Shown one piece after another: positions 8,191-15,952 of a DNA stretch of 64,000 bases (its first letter is position 1; each line of letters opens with the position of its first letter). This stretch comes from Bog-473 sp963736525. GTDB taxonomy: Bacteria > Actinomycetota > Acidimicrobiia > Acidimicrobiales > RAAP-2. The stretch covers positions 62,001-126,000 of the forward strand of contig CAVTPF010000017.1 of NCBI GenBank assembly GCA_963736525.1, given 5' to 3'. Under the pieces are notes generated by a model. That model saw only the letters and a list, made by a program, of their open reading frames with translations, did not search any database and was not told where the DNA came from. The position numbers and the translations under genes were made by a program.

Positions 8191-10119
8191 ATGCGACATT
8201 CGATCCAGGGCATCGGCGCAGGTGTGAGCCGCCTGGCGCGGGTGGCCGCGGCAGGCGGCGGGCAGCTGTTCGCGTCGCTGTGGCAGGCCGCGGCGCGTGC
8301 CCCCCTGGCAGCGGGTCTGCCGCGGCCAGAGAATGCTGAGCGGCAGGTGATCCTCGCCGATCTGGAGCAACTCGAGCAGGCGATGGCGAGGCGGGAGAGC
8401 CGTCATGGCGACGACATTGCCCGGGTCCACCCGGACCACCGGGCGGATGCGATCAACCTGACGCACTACCTTGCTTTGCGCCAAGGCGACGAGAGATCGC
8501 TGCAGCGCAGCCTCGGCCGACGAGGACTGTCGTCCCTCGGTCGATGCGAGCCGCATGTGCTGGCCACCGTAGAGAGCGTACGGTCGGCGCTGGGAAGCTC
8601 GACATCCCTGAGGGTGCCATTGCAGCTCAGTTTTGAGGCCGGCCGTGCCGCACTCGACCGCAACACCGACGCGCTGTTCGGCCCGCGACCGCGGGGCAGG
8701 GTGCCCCGTGTGATGGTCACATTGCCGAGCGAGGCGGCAACGGACTACCCGCTGGTCCGTCGTCTCGTCGCGTCCGGCATGGACGTGGCGAGGATCAACG
8801 GCGCCCACGACGGTCCCGAGGCGTGGGACGCCATGGCTCGTAACGTCCACAAGGCATCGCAAGAGGTCGCCCGGCCCTGCCGCGTGTCCATGGATCTGCC
8901 GGGGCCCAAGCTGCGGACCGGCCCCCTCGTCGAGGGCCCGCGTGTCGTCCGGCTGCGGCCCGAACGTGACCTGCGGGGGGTGGCCGTCGCGCCGGTCCTG
9001 CTGGCACTGGTCGCCGGAGCTGCCTCCGATGGAGAGATGTTGCCGGCCCTACCCGTTGGGGGAGCGTGGCTCGAGCGCCGGAGCCCCGGTGACGTCGTGG
9101 ACCTGGTCGACACCCGGGGCTCGCGCCGAGAGCTCCGAGTGGTGGGGTGCGAGCCGGGTCGCTCGACCGCCGAGTCGTGGGACACCACGTACATCGAGAC
9201 CGGAACGGAGCTGTCTTGTGCCGGCGACGCCACACCGGTGGGGGTGCTTCCTCCGGTTCCCCAGTACCACGTGCTGCGTGCCGGCGACCGGCTCCGACTG
9301 ACGGTGGACCTCCAGCCCGCCGAGCCATGGAGCCACGGCCAGCCGGGGACGGCCAGCATCGGCTGTACGCTGCCGGCCGCGTTCGAGGTGGCGCGCCCGG
9401 GGCATCGTGTCATCCTGGACGACGGGAAACTGAAGGGCGTCGTCGAGCGCGTCGCGCCGGGCGAGATGGTCGTGCGCATTGAGAGCGCCGCCCCCCGGGG
9501 CTCGAGATTGAGGGCCGAGAAGGGCATCAACCTGCCCGAGGCCGACTTTCCCCTGGCGGCGGTGACGGACAGCGACGTGCCGCTGCTCCGGGTGGCCGCG
9601 GCGCATGCGGACATGGTGGCGCTTTCGTTCCTCCGGCACGAGCGCGACGTCGACCTCATGCGGGACTACCTCCGGCGTGTCGGGGCGGAGGAACTCGGGC
9701 TGGTCCTGAAGATCGAGACCGGGGCGGCGTTCGTCCGTCTGCCCGAGATCCTGCTGCACGCCATGCGCTCGCCACGTGTCGGTGTGATGATTGCTCGCGG
9801 CGACCTCGCAGTCGAGGTGGGTTACGAGCGGCTCGCCGAGATGCAAGAGGAGATCCTCTGGCTGTGTGAGGCGGCCCACCTGCCCGTGATCTGGGCGACG
9901 GAGGTGCTGGACCACCTGGCCCGAACCGGTCAGCCGTCGCGGGCCGAGGTGACCGATGCCGCCATGGCGCAGCGCGCGGAGTGCGTCATGCTGAACAAGG
10001 GGCCTCATGTCGAGACGGCGATCGTGGTGCTCGACGACATCCTCCGCCGCATGGCGGGGCACCAGCGCAAGAAGGCGGCGCTCCTGCGGCCGTTGCACAG
10101 CTGGTACGAGGAGGCTTGA
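8191..10119 (+). CDS. Pyruvate-kinase-like protein with long N-terminal extension
   Basis: Residues 170-625 follow the pyruvate kinase barrel and B-domain order: RVMVTLPSE, RINGAHDG, MDLPGPKLRTG, VILDDGKLKG, KGINLPEADFPL, MVALSF, the active-site lysine Lys507 in LVLKIETGAAF, and MIARGDLAVEVG. Several differences argue against a housekeeping enzyme. The C-terminal regulatory domain is absent. IWATEVLDHL replaces the usual ATQMLESM, and VMLNKGPHV replaces MLSGETA. The B domain is about 80 residues longer than normal. The first 165 residues are an extra helical region containing NLTHYLALRQGDERSLQ and LSSLGR, found in a subgroup of PK-like proteins. The reaction is probably related (phosphoenolpyruvate/enolpyruvate chemistry), but this is inference. 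The ATG at 8191 has GGGAG 7 nt upstream. Confidence 0.82.
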   Translation: MRHSIQGIGAGVSRLARVAAAGGGQLFASLWQAAARAPLAAGLPRPENAERQVILADLEQLEQAMARRESRHGDDIARVHPDHRADAINLTHYLALRQGDERSLQRSLGRRGLSSLGRCEPHVLATVESVRSALGSSTSLRVPLQLSFEAGRAALDRNTDALFGPRPRGRVPRVMVTLPSEAATDYPLVRRLVASGMDVARINGAHDGPEAWDAMARNVHKASQEVARPCRVSMDLPGPKLRTGPLVEGPRVVRLRPERDLRGVAVAPVLLALVAGAASDGEMLPALPVGGAWLERRSPGDVVDLVDTRGSRRELRVVGCEPGRSTAESWDTTYIETGTELSCAGDATPVGVLPPVPQYHVLRAGDRLRLTVDLQPAEPWSHGQPGTASIGCTLPAAFEVARPGHRVILDDGKLKGVVERVAPGEMVVRIESAAPRGSRLRAEKGINLPEADFPLAAVTDSDVPLLRVAAAHADMVALSFLRHERDVDLMRDYLRRVGAEELGLVLKIETGAAFVRLPEILLHAMRSPRVGVMIARGDLAVEVGYERLAEMQEEILWLCEAAHLPVIWATEVLDHLARTGQPSRAEVTDAAMAQRAECVMLNKGPHVETAIVVLDDILRRMAGHQRKKAALLRPLHSWYEEA

Positions 10120-10146
10120 ACCCTCCGACTGTCCACCGCGGGCTCG

Positions 10147-10152
10147 TAGGAT
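10147..10152 (+). promoter_or_regulatory. -10 hexamer for leaderless MDR gene
   Basis: TAGGAT ends 6 nt before the ATG at 10159, with no ribosome-binding site between. This is consistent with a leaderless mRNA. Confidence 0.45.
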
Positions 10153-10158
10153 GCCCCC

Positions 10159-11103
10159 ATGCGAGCGGTGGGCGTCACCACGTTCGGCGGTCCCGACGTG
10201 TTGCGCGTCGTGCAGCTGCCCGATCCCGTGGCCGGGCCGGGCGAGGTCAGGATCCGTGTCCGCGCCGCCGCGGTCAATCCAACCGACACCGTCCTGCGCA
10301 GCGGTGGCCGGGCCGAGCGGCTCAAGGACGTGCCGCCGCCCCACGTGCCGGGAATGGACGTCGCCGGCGAGCTCGAGCTGATCGGCGACGAGGTGGTCAC
10401 CGACATCGGGATCGGGGAGCGCGTCATGGCCATCGTGCTGCCCCTGGGGCCGCGCGGTGGGTACGCCGAACGGGTCGTGGTCCCCGCGGGCTCTGTCGCC
10501 CGCGCGCCGGCCGGCTCAACGGACGCCGAGGCGGCCACCCTTCCCATGAACGGGCTAACCGCCCGGGCTGCCCTCGACCAGCTCAACCTCCAGCCCGGTC
10601 AATCCCTCGCGGTGACCGGGGCGGCGGGTGCAGTCGGCGGGTACGCCGTGCAGCTCGGAAAGGCCGAGGGCCTGACGGTCGTGGCCGACGCCTCGCCGGC
10701 CGACGAGGTGCTCGTGCGCGCGCTGGGCGCCGACGTCGTCGTGCCCCGCGGCGATGTCCTCGCCGAGCGCGTGCGCTCGGCGTTCCCCCAGGGAGTCGAC
10801 GGGCTGGTTGACGCTGCCCTCATGGACCAGCGCGCGGTCGGTGCCGTGCGCTGGTCCGGCCGGATCGCCACTCTACGCGGCTATGACGGCGGCGGGAACG
10901 CAGAACGCGGCATCACGTTCTTCCCGGTGTACGTGCGCACCTACGCCAACGAGCGGGCCAAGCTCGACGAGTTACGGGCCCAGGCCGAGAACGGGACGCT
11001 GACGTTGCGGGTGGCACGCACCCTGCCGCTGGAGCAGGCGGCAGAGGCCCATCGACTCCTGGAGGCCGGCGGCGTGCGCGGCCGCATCGTCTTGGAGCCC
11101 TGA
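10159..11103 (+). CDS. NADPH:quinone reductase-like MDR oxidoreductase
   Basis: This is a 314-residue zinc-independent medium-chain dehydrogenase/reductase. The GroES-like half opens MRAVGVTTFGGPDVLRV and contains AAAVNPTDTVLRSGG and GMDVAGELE. The Rossmann half has the nucleotide loop AVTGAAGAVGGYAVQL (about residues 150-165), then AAEAHRLLEAGGVRGRIVL at the end. It lacks the Cys/His zinc ligands of alcohol dehydrogenases, as quinone reductases do. Such enzymes reduce quinones or enones with NADPH. It is convergent with the PRC-barrel gene; only 3 bp separate the stop codons. Confidence 0.9.
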   Translation: MRAVGVTTFGGPDVLRVVQLPDPVAGPGEVRIRVRAAAVNPTDTVLRSGGRAERLKDVPPPHVPGMDVAGELELIGDEVVTDIGIGERVMAIVLPLGPRGGYAERVVVPAGSVARAPAGSTDAEAATLPMNGLTARAALDQLNLQPGQSLAVTGAAGAVGGYAVQLGKAEGLTVVADASPADEVLVRALGADVVVPRGDVLAERVRSAFPQGVDGLVDAALMDQRAVGAVRWSGRIATLRGYDGGGNAERGITFFPVYVRTYANERAKLDELRAQAENGTLTLRVARTLPLEQAAEAHRLLEAGGVRGRIVLEP

Positions 11104-11106
11104 GCG

Positions 11107-11748
11107 CTACCCCCCGGGCCGGGTGAGCGTGATCTCGGGCAGCTCCTCGATCTCGCGTTTCGTGAGGCTGACGCTGATTCCGTCGTCCATACGTTCCACG
11201 GCACCGATGGGTATGGCGACCTGCTTGCGGCCCCAGACGTGTCCCTCCTGAAGGATGACGTGGGTGACGTGTCGGCTGGCCGGCTCTATCGCCAGCCCCT
11301 CGACCTTGCCGATCTCACCGTCAGTCGCATGCACGCGGTCGCCGCGCCGGATGCCCACCTCCCCGGGTGGCAGCGTGTCCCGGGTCACGATCCCGCTGGC
11401 GTTGGCGACCATGGGGTCCGCACCGCCCTCGATCCCGTAGTAGGGCCAGTAATAGGACTCGTGCGCCTCGTAGTCCTCATACCCGCTCCCTCCCGGCAGG
11501 AAGTCGGTCTCTTCGGCGTGCGGCAGCCGGTCGAACTGGGCGAGCGTGCACCCGAGGCGGACGCCATCCGACCCCGACTCGATCAAGTCGAGCGGGACCA
11601 GCCGACCGAGGCCACTGCGGTGTTCGGGCTCGACCACGATGTGGGTCACCGCACGGGCGACTGGGTCAACGACGACCCTGCTCACGGCGCCGCAACGTCC
11701 GTCGCTGCACGCGACCGCGGACCCTATCCTGAACGTGGTCTCTGCCAT
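11107..11748 (-). CDS. PRC-barrel domain protein
   Basis: The start is the ATG at 11748, which has a perfect AAGGAGG 5 nt upstream; the frame stays open further upstream, but that part is shadow. The 213-residue protein contains two beta-barrel halves: FRIGSAVACSDGRCGAVSRVVVDP near the N-terminus and RRGDRVHATDGEIGKVEGLAIEP near residues 135-160, each with the G-x-V-x-x-hydrophobic pattern of PRC barrels. Between them is a Tyr/Glu-rich linker (YEDYEAHESYYWPYYG). PRC-barrel proteins are adaptor or stress-related proteins; the partner here is unknown. Confidence 0.85.
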   Translation of the reverse strand: MAETTFRIGSAVACSDGRCGAVSRVVVDPVARAVTHIVVEPEHRSGLGRLVPLDLIESGSDGVRLGCTLAQFDRLPHAEETDFLPGGSGYEDYEAHESYYWPYYGIEGGADPMVANASGIVTRDTLPPGEVGIRRGDRVHATDGEIGKVEGLAIEPASRHVTHVILQEGHVWGRKQVAIPIGAVERMDDGISVSLTKREIEELPEITLTRPGG

Positions 11749-11783
11749 GTCGACCTCCTTCTCCCGGGCAACCCTAGGCGGGG

Positions 11784-12776
11784 TCACCAGCCCCGCAGGT
11801 CGACGGCCCAGGCATCCATCACATCTTCGCCGTCGACGACATACAGACGATCGTGGTACGCAACGGTCGGGTCGACGTGGGCCGGGATGACTCGGACGCG
11901 GTCGCCGACCTGCGCAACGTCCTGGGGCGCGAGGGTCAGGTGCTCGTCGGAGCAGAACCACACCTCCGCTCGCTCCACCGACGGATTGCCGTGGTCCATG
12001 CCCAGGGCCTTGAGGCCGCAGTCGGCCACCACCCACTTCTCCGACACGGAGATGACGGTGGACAGCACGCTGAGCGCCTGGGCGAAGGGGAGTCCCAGCT
12101 TGCCGTATGTCGTGTCCATCAAGGCATAGGACCCCGCCTGGATCTCGGTGGCCCAGGTGTTGATGTCGTAGGTACCCGTCCCGCCGGCCGAGATGACGTC
12201 GCCACCGACCTGCTCGTGGGCCCGCATCAGCTGGGCCATGGAGTCCGCCAGCATCGTGGTCCGGGTGCCTCGGTCCTCCAGCCCCACGATGTGGCCCTCA
12301 TAGCCCATGACGCCGCGCACGGTCAGCCCCGCGGCGCGCGCCCGCTCGGCCAGGCGGCCGGCGTCGGCCGGCGGGCAGCCACATCGTGGGAGCCCGACGT
12401 TCACGTCGATGAGCACCTCGGGGACCCCGGCGCGTGCGGCGGCGGAGATGGTCTCTACGGAGTCGACGGCGACGGTGACGCGTGCGCCGCTCCGGACCAG
12501 CGCGCCCAGGCGGGTGGCGTCGACCACCTCGTTGGCCAGGAGGAGGTCCTCCCCGAGGCCGACTCTCGCCATGCCCTCCATCTCGGCGATCGTGGCGCAG
12601 GTGAAGGCGGTGTGGCCGTGACCCGCCTGGCGTGCTGCGAGCGCCGTGCACTTGTGGGCCTTGACGTGCGGCCGCATCCGATGGCCGGGCAGCGTCTCTG
12701 CCATGGTGCGCAGATTGGCCTCGAGCAGGGCGGCATCCACCAAGAGGGCGGGCGTGGTGAGTTGCGCCGTCTTCAC
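11784..12776 (-). CDS. D-threonine aldolase / D-serine dehydratase-like PLP enzyme
   Basis: The 330-residue protein belongs to the alanine-racemase-fold group acting on D-hydroxy amino acids. The PLP lysine lies in RPHVKAHKC (about residues 35-43). The barrel continues through VAVDSVETI, LIDVNVGLPRCG and SAGGTGTYD. Near the C-terminus, the HVDPTVAYHDRLYVVDG segment carries the His and Asp positions that bind the metal in this family. It would cleave or dehydrate D-threonine- or D-serine-like substrates. The GTG at 12776 has no Shine-Dalgarno. It is divergent from the amidase, with 62 bp between starts, so the two may be co-regulated. Confidence 0.88.
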   Translation of the reverse strand: MKTAQLTTPALLVDAALLEANLRTMAETLPGHRMRPHVKAHKCTALAARQAGHGHTAFTCATIAEMEGMARVGLGEDLLLANEVVDATRLGALVRSGARVTVAVDSVETISAAARAGVPEVLIDVNVGLPRCGCPPADAGRLAERARAAGLTVRGVMGYEGHIVGLEDRGTRTTMLADSMAQLMRAHEQVGGDVISAGGTGTYDINTWATEIQAGSYALMDTTYGKLGLPFAQALSVLSTVISVSEKWVVADCGLKALGMDHGNPSVERAEVWFCSDEHLTLAPQDVAQVGDRVRVIPAHVDPTVAYHDRLYVVDGEDVMDAWAVDLRGW

Positions 12777-12783
12777 GGCCGGG

Positions 12784-12789
12784 AGGCTA
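12784..12789 (-). promoter_or_regulatory. -10 hexamer for leaderless D-threonine aldolase-like gene
   Basis: On the minus strand TAGCCT ends 7 nt before the GTG at 12776. No ribosome-binding site is present. Confidence 0.42.
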
Positions 12790-12825
12790 CTGAACGTCCC
12801 CGCGGCGTGGCGGGCCGCCCGGGGC

Positions 12826-12831
12826 TACTCT
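12826..12831 (+). promoter_or_regulatory. -10 hexamer for leaderless amidase gene
   Basis: TACTCT ends 7 nt before the ATG at 12839. Together with the oppositely oriented TAGCCT at 12789-12784 it makes a compact divergent promoter. Confidence 0.42.
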
Positions 12832-12838
12832 CCGCGCT

Positions 12839-14263
12839 ATGAGCAGCTCCCCGTGGCTCGGTGACGCCTGCAGCTTGGTCGATGCCTTCCGGGTCAAGGA
12901 GCTGTCCCCGCTGGAGGCGCTCGACAGCTGCATTGCCGCCATTGAGGCCTCCCCCCTCAATGCGTTCAGCCATACGGACTTCGACCGGGCCCGGGAGTCG
13001 GCCCAGCTCGCCAACGTGTCACTGCCCTTCGGGGGCGTCCCCTTCGGCGTGAAGGAGCTCGAGAAGGTCGAGGGGTGGCCCTACACCGAGGCGTCAGTCA
13101 TCTTCAGGGACCGCATCGCCGACCACGACGACACGTCGTTGTGGCGGCTGCGGACCGCCGGCGCCGTGCTCGCCGCGCAGACGACCGCCCCGGAATTCGG
13201 TGGGATCAACTGCACCTCGACGGAGTTGCACGGGACCACTCGCAATCCCTGGAACCTCGAGCGGACTCCAGGCGGCTCGTCGGGGGGTTCGGCGGCAGCC
13301 GTCGCCGGCGGCTTGCTGCCGATCGCCACGGGCAGTGATGGCGGCGGGTCGATCCGGGGCCCCGCCGGGTTCAGTGGCCTGTTCGGTCTGAAGGCGACCT
13401 ACGGCCGGATCCCCAAGGGCCCCGAGGCCGGGATCGAGCCCATGACCACGGTGCTCGGGTGCCTCAGCCGCTCGGTGCGTGACACGGCGCGCTACTTCGA
13501 CTGCTGCAACGGGTTCGACCGACGGGACCCGCTGAGCCTGCCGGTCGTTGGCGGGTGGGAGGCCGCCCTCGGCAGCTACGACCTGTCGGGCATGACCGCC
13601 GCCATCGTGGTCGACCTGGGAATCGCCAGGGTCCGGGACGAGGTGGCGGACCTCGTGGTCGAAGCGGCGGCGCGACTGGCCGGGGCCGCCAAACTGCGGC
13701 TGGTCACCGTCGCGCCGACACTGCCCCCGTTGCGCGGCCAATGGGCCATGGCGAACCAACCGTCGTTCGTCGCCGACCTCGGCGACGCCTATCCCGAGCG
13801 TCTCGGCGAGCTCTCGCGCGAGATGCGGGCCGGAGTCGAGGCGGCCCGGGAGCGCTACAACCTCGAGCGGGCGGCGTCCATCGAGCGCTACCGCCGCCAG
13901 CTCAACGAGGCCATGGCGGACCTCTTCGACGAGGCGGACTTCGTCTTCTGCTCGACGCATCCCGACGTCGCGTTCCGGGCGGAGGGGCCGCCCCCCTCGA
14001 CGATCCCGGGCGCCGACCTCATACACGAGCTCGGCTTCAGCCGGGCCATCATGAACAACGCCGCGCTGACCGCGCCGTCCAACCTCAACGGCAGCCCGGC
14101 CATGAGCGTCCCCGTCGGCCTGGTCGACGGCCTGCCGGTCGGCCTGCAGGTGCTGGCCGGTCACCATCGTGAGGAGCTCCTGCTCGACCTCGCGCTGGTG
14201 GCCGAGCGCGAGATGCCCTGGCCGTTGGTGGCGCCGGGGTCGCCCCACACCGCGCCGGGCTAA
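12839..14263 (+). CDS. Amidase signature family hydrolase
   Basis: The 474-residue protein carries the Ser-cisSer-Lys triad of amidase-signature enzymes. Lys72 lies in FGVKELE, the cis-Ser in TPGGSSGGSAAAV (Ser147), and the nucleophile is Ser171 in GSDGGGSIRGPAGFSGLFGLK. The spacing between the two serines (24) is the family norm. The protein ends in a typical GLPVGLQVLAGHHREELLLDLA stretch split over residues 430-455. These enzymes hydrolyse amides such as carbamoyl, aryl or aliphatic amides; the substrate is unknown. The neighbouring D-amino-acid enzyme may hint at nitrogen scavenging. Its stop overlaps the stop of the convergent dioxygenase. Confidence 0.92.
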   Translation: MSSSPWLGDACSLVDAFRVKELSPLEALDSCIAAIEASPLNAFSHTDFDRARESAQLANVSLPFGGVPFGVKELEKVEGWPYTEASVIFRDRIADHDDTSLWRLRTAGAVLAAQTTAPEFGGINCTSTELHGTTRNPWNLERTPGGSSGGSAAAVAGGLLPIATGSDGGGSIRGPAGFSGLFGLKATYGRIPKGPEAGIEPMTTVLGCLSRSVRDTARYFDCCNGFDRRDPLSLPVVGGWEAALGSYDLSGMTAAIVVDLGIARVRDEVADLVVEAAARLAGAAKLRLVTVAPTLPPLRGQWAMANQPSFVADLGDAYPERLGELSREMRAGVEAARERYNLERAASIERYRRQLNEAMADLFDEADFVFCSTHPDVAFRAEGPPPSTIPGADLIHELGFSRAIMNNAALTAPSNLNGSPAMSVPVGLVDGLPVGLQVLAGHHREELLLDLALVAEREMPWPLVAPGSPHTAPG

Positions 14264-15162
14264 CCGAGCGCGGCGCGCCAGGGGGTCATGTCGAGGCCGG
14301 GATAGCGAGCCTGCACCCCGGCCAGCGTCGAACGGTTCCAGTACGGATGACCGGGCGGGGGCACGCCGAGCAGTGCCAGCTGGCGTGGCGTGGCCTGCTG
14401 CACGTACTTGGAGAGCTCGAACGAGAAGCCGCGGAAGGGCCAGGCCTGGTACCCGCCCCACCCCGCGTCGCGATGACGGAACGACACGTGGATCATCACC
14501 CGGTAGCGCAGGGGGTCCGTGTGGTCGACCGAACGGTGGTACACGTCGGGGCGGTAGGCGACGACGGATCCGGCCGGTGCCGCCGCGTCCGACGGGTCCT
14601 CGTAGAGATCGGCATACTCCACGTAGTTGAGCGTGTGCTGCTCGACCGGGATGTCCTTGGTCCTCTGCCACGAGACGAACCTCGTCGCCCCGTCCTCTGT
14701 GGTCACGTCGGTCAGATAGACGAAGAACTCGACCTGCTGGAAGCCGGGCTCGTGGCGAGGGACGACCAGCATGTGGTTGGGATAGTCGGCATGCAGCAGC
14801 TGGTTGTAGCCGGACGCCTGGTCGGCATACTTGGCCGTCACGATGCCCATGTAGCACGCCAGCTCGGAACTGCCGAGGAGCGCTTCGGCGAGGTCGACGA
14901 CGTTGTCGTGCAGCACGAGCGCGTTGAGGCGCGAGCTGTGGAACGGGAACTCCGGCCACGGCGCGTCCCAGGTGTGCCACCGGCCGGACCCGGCCCCTCC
15001 CTGGTCGGCTATCTCGGCCGGGGTCGGGAAGTAGCGGTGCACGGCGACCTGAGCGCCGGCCAGCTCGTCGGGCGGGATGGCTCCGGGGATCACGCACCAC
15101 CCGTCCTTGTCCCACCGCTCCCTGAGCTCGGGTGTCAGCACCCGGGGTGACACGTTCCGCAC
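14260..15162 (-). CDS. Phytanoyl-CoA dioxygenase (PhyH)-family oxygenase
   Basis: This is a non-haem Fe(II)/2-oxoglutarate oxygenase. The N-terminal LTPELRERWDKDGWCVIPGAI is the usual PhyH opening. The iron-binding pair is visible as LLHADYPNH (His-x-Asp) around residues 120-128, with the distal His in RPDVYHRSVDHTD about 95 residues later. A downstream Arg in LRYRVMIHVSF is placed to bind 2-oxoglutarate. The frame is open to 15276, but those codons do not look like protein. I chose the GTG at 15162 (GTG codons at 15153 and 15141 are alternatives), with GGAAGAGGA about 14 nt upstream. Substrate unknown. It is divergent from the TetR gene, whose operator lies about 100 bp upstream, so it may be under TetR control. 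Confidence 0.85.
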   Translation of the reverse strand: MRNVSPRVLTPELRERWDKDGWCVIPGAIPPDELAGAQVAVHRYFPTPAEIADQGGAGSGRWHTWDAPWPEFPFHSSRLNALVLHDNVVDLAEALLGSSELACYMGIVTAKYADQASGYNQLLHADYPNHMLVVPRHEPGFQQVEFFVYLTDVTTEDGATRFVSWQRTKDIPVEQHTLNYVEYADLYEDPSDAAAPAGSVVAYRPDVYHRSVDHTDPLRYRVMIHVSFRHRDAGWGGYQAWPFRGFSFELSKYVQQATPRQLALLGVPPPGHPYWNRSTLAGVQARYPGLDMTPWRAALG

Positions 15163-15259
15163 GTTAGTGCCCGTCCTCTTCCGGCACGGGCCGTGCCTCG
15201 TGGCGACGCAGTGGGGGTCCGGGCCGCCCCACTTGCCGAGGGGACGGACCGGGCCTAGA

Positions 15260-15282
15260 TTTGAGCAATCGCTCAAAGCGAT
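15260..15282. promoter_or_regulatory. Overlapping inverted repeats, likely TetR operator
   Basis: TTTGAGC-aatc-GCTCAAA (15260-15277) is a perfect 7-4-7 dyad. It overlaps a second dyad, ATCGCT-caa-AGCGAT (15268-15282). They sit 17-39 bp before the TetR start and between it and the divergent PhyH-like gene. A self-repressing TetR dimer site is the natural reading. Confidence 0.6.
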
Positions 15283-15298
15283 CGATTAAAGGAGTGGG

Positions 15299-15952
15299 AT
15301 GGCCAAGTCGGGAGCCAAGCCCGCGGTTGGGCGTCCCGTGGCGCCGGGCACCGCGGCGACACGGGAGGCCCTGGTCCGGGGTGCCGTCGCGGCGCTCAAG
15401 GAGGAGGGATTCGCCGGGGCGAGCGCCCGGGAGATCGCCCGACGGGCCGACTGCAACCAGGGCCTCGTCTTCTATCACTTCGGGTCGGTGGCCAACCTGC
15501 TGCTGGCCGCACTGGACGATGTGAGCGAGACCAGACGCGTCCGCTACCAGGCGATCGTCGGGCAGGCGGAGGGGATTGCCGGGCTGGTCGACGCCGCGGA
15601 GTCCGTCTTCGCCGAGGATCTCGACGCCGGCCACATCGCGGTGCTCGCCGAGATGATCGCGGGTGCCTCGGCCACCCCGGGCTTGGCCCCCGAGGTCGCG
15701 GCGCGCATCGCTCCGTGGCGCCAATTCACTGCGGACGCCCTTCGCCGCGTGCTCGCCCCGTCGCCGCTGGCCGCCGTGGTGGAACCCGACGTGGCGGCGC
15801 ACGCCGTGGTGGCGCTCTATCTCGGACTCGAGATGCTGGCCAACCTCGACGGCGACCGCGCGCCGGCGCTGGAGCTGTTCGACCGGGCCCGCCAGCTCGC
15901 CAACCTGTTGCAGATGCTCGGGACCACACCACCCCACGAGGAGGAGACATGA
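15299..15952 (+). CDS. TetR-family transcriptional regulator
   Basis: The 217-residue protein has a classic N-terminal helix-turn-helix at about residues 22-70: TREALVRGAVAALKEEGFAG, then SAREIARRADCNQGLVFYHFGS. The rest is a helical ligand-binding/dimer domain without recognisable specificity. The ATG at 15299 has AAAGGAG 4 nt upstream, in contrast to the many leaderless genes nearby. The stop codon overlaps the ATG of the epimerase-like gene (ATGA), so the two are translationally coupled. The inverted repeats at 15260-15282 are its probable operator. The ligand may relate to the substrate of the coupled oxidoreductase or of the divergent oxygenase. Confidence 0.93.
   Translation: MAKSGAKPAVGRPVAPGTAATREALVRGAVAALKEEGFAGASAREIARRADCNQGLVFYHFGSVANLLLAALDDVSETRRVRYQAIVGQAEGIAGLVDAAESVFAEDLDAGHIAVLAEMIAGASATPGLAPEVAARIAPWRQFTADALRRVLAPSPLAAVVEPDVAAHAVVALYLGLEMLANLDGDRAPALELFDRARQLANLLQMLGTTPPHEEET

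Noticed and set aside
13094..15115. 673-codon minus-strand frame across the amidase and dioxygenase genes
   Set aside because: Arg/Gly/Pro-rich shadow; the real genes there have intact catalytic motifs in other frames.
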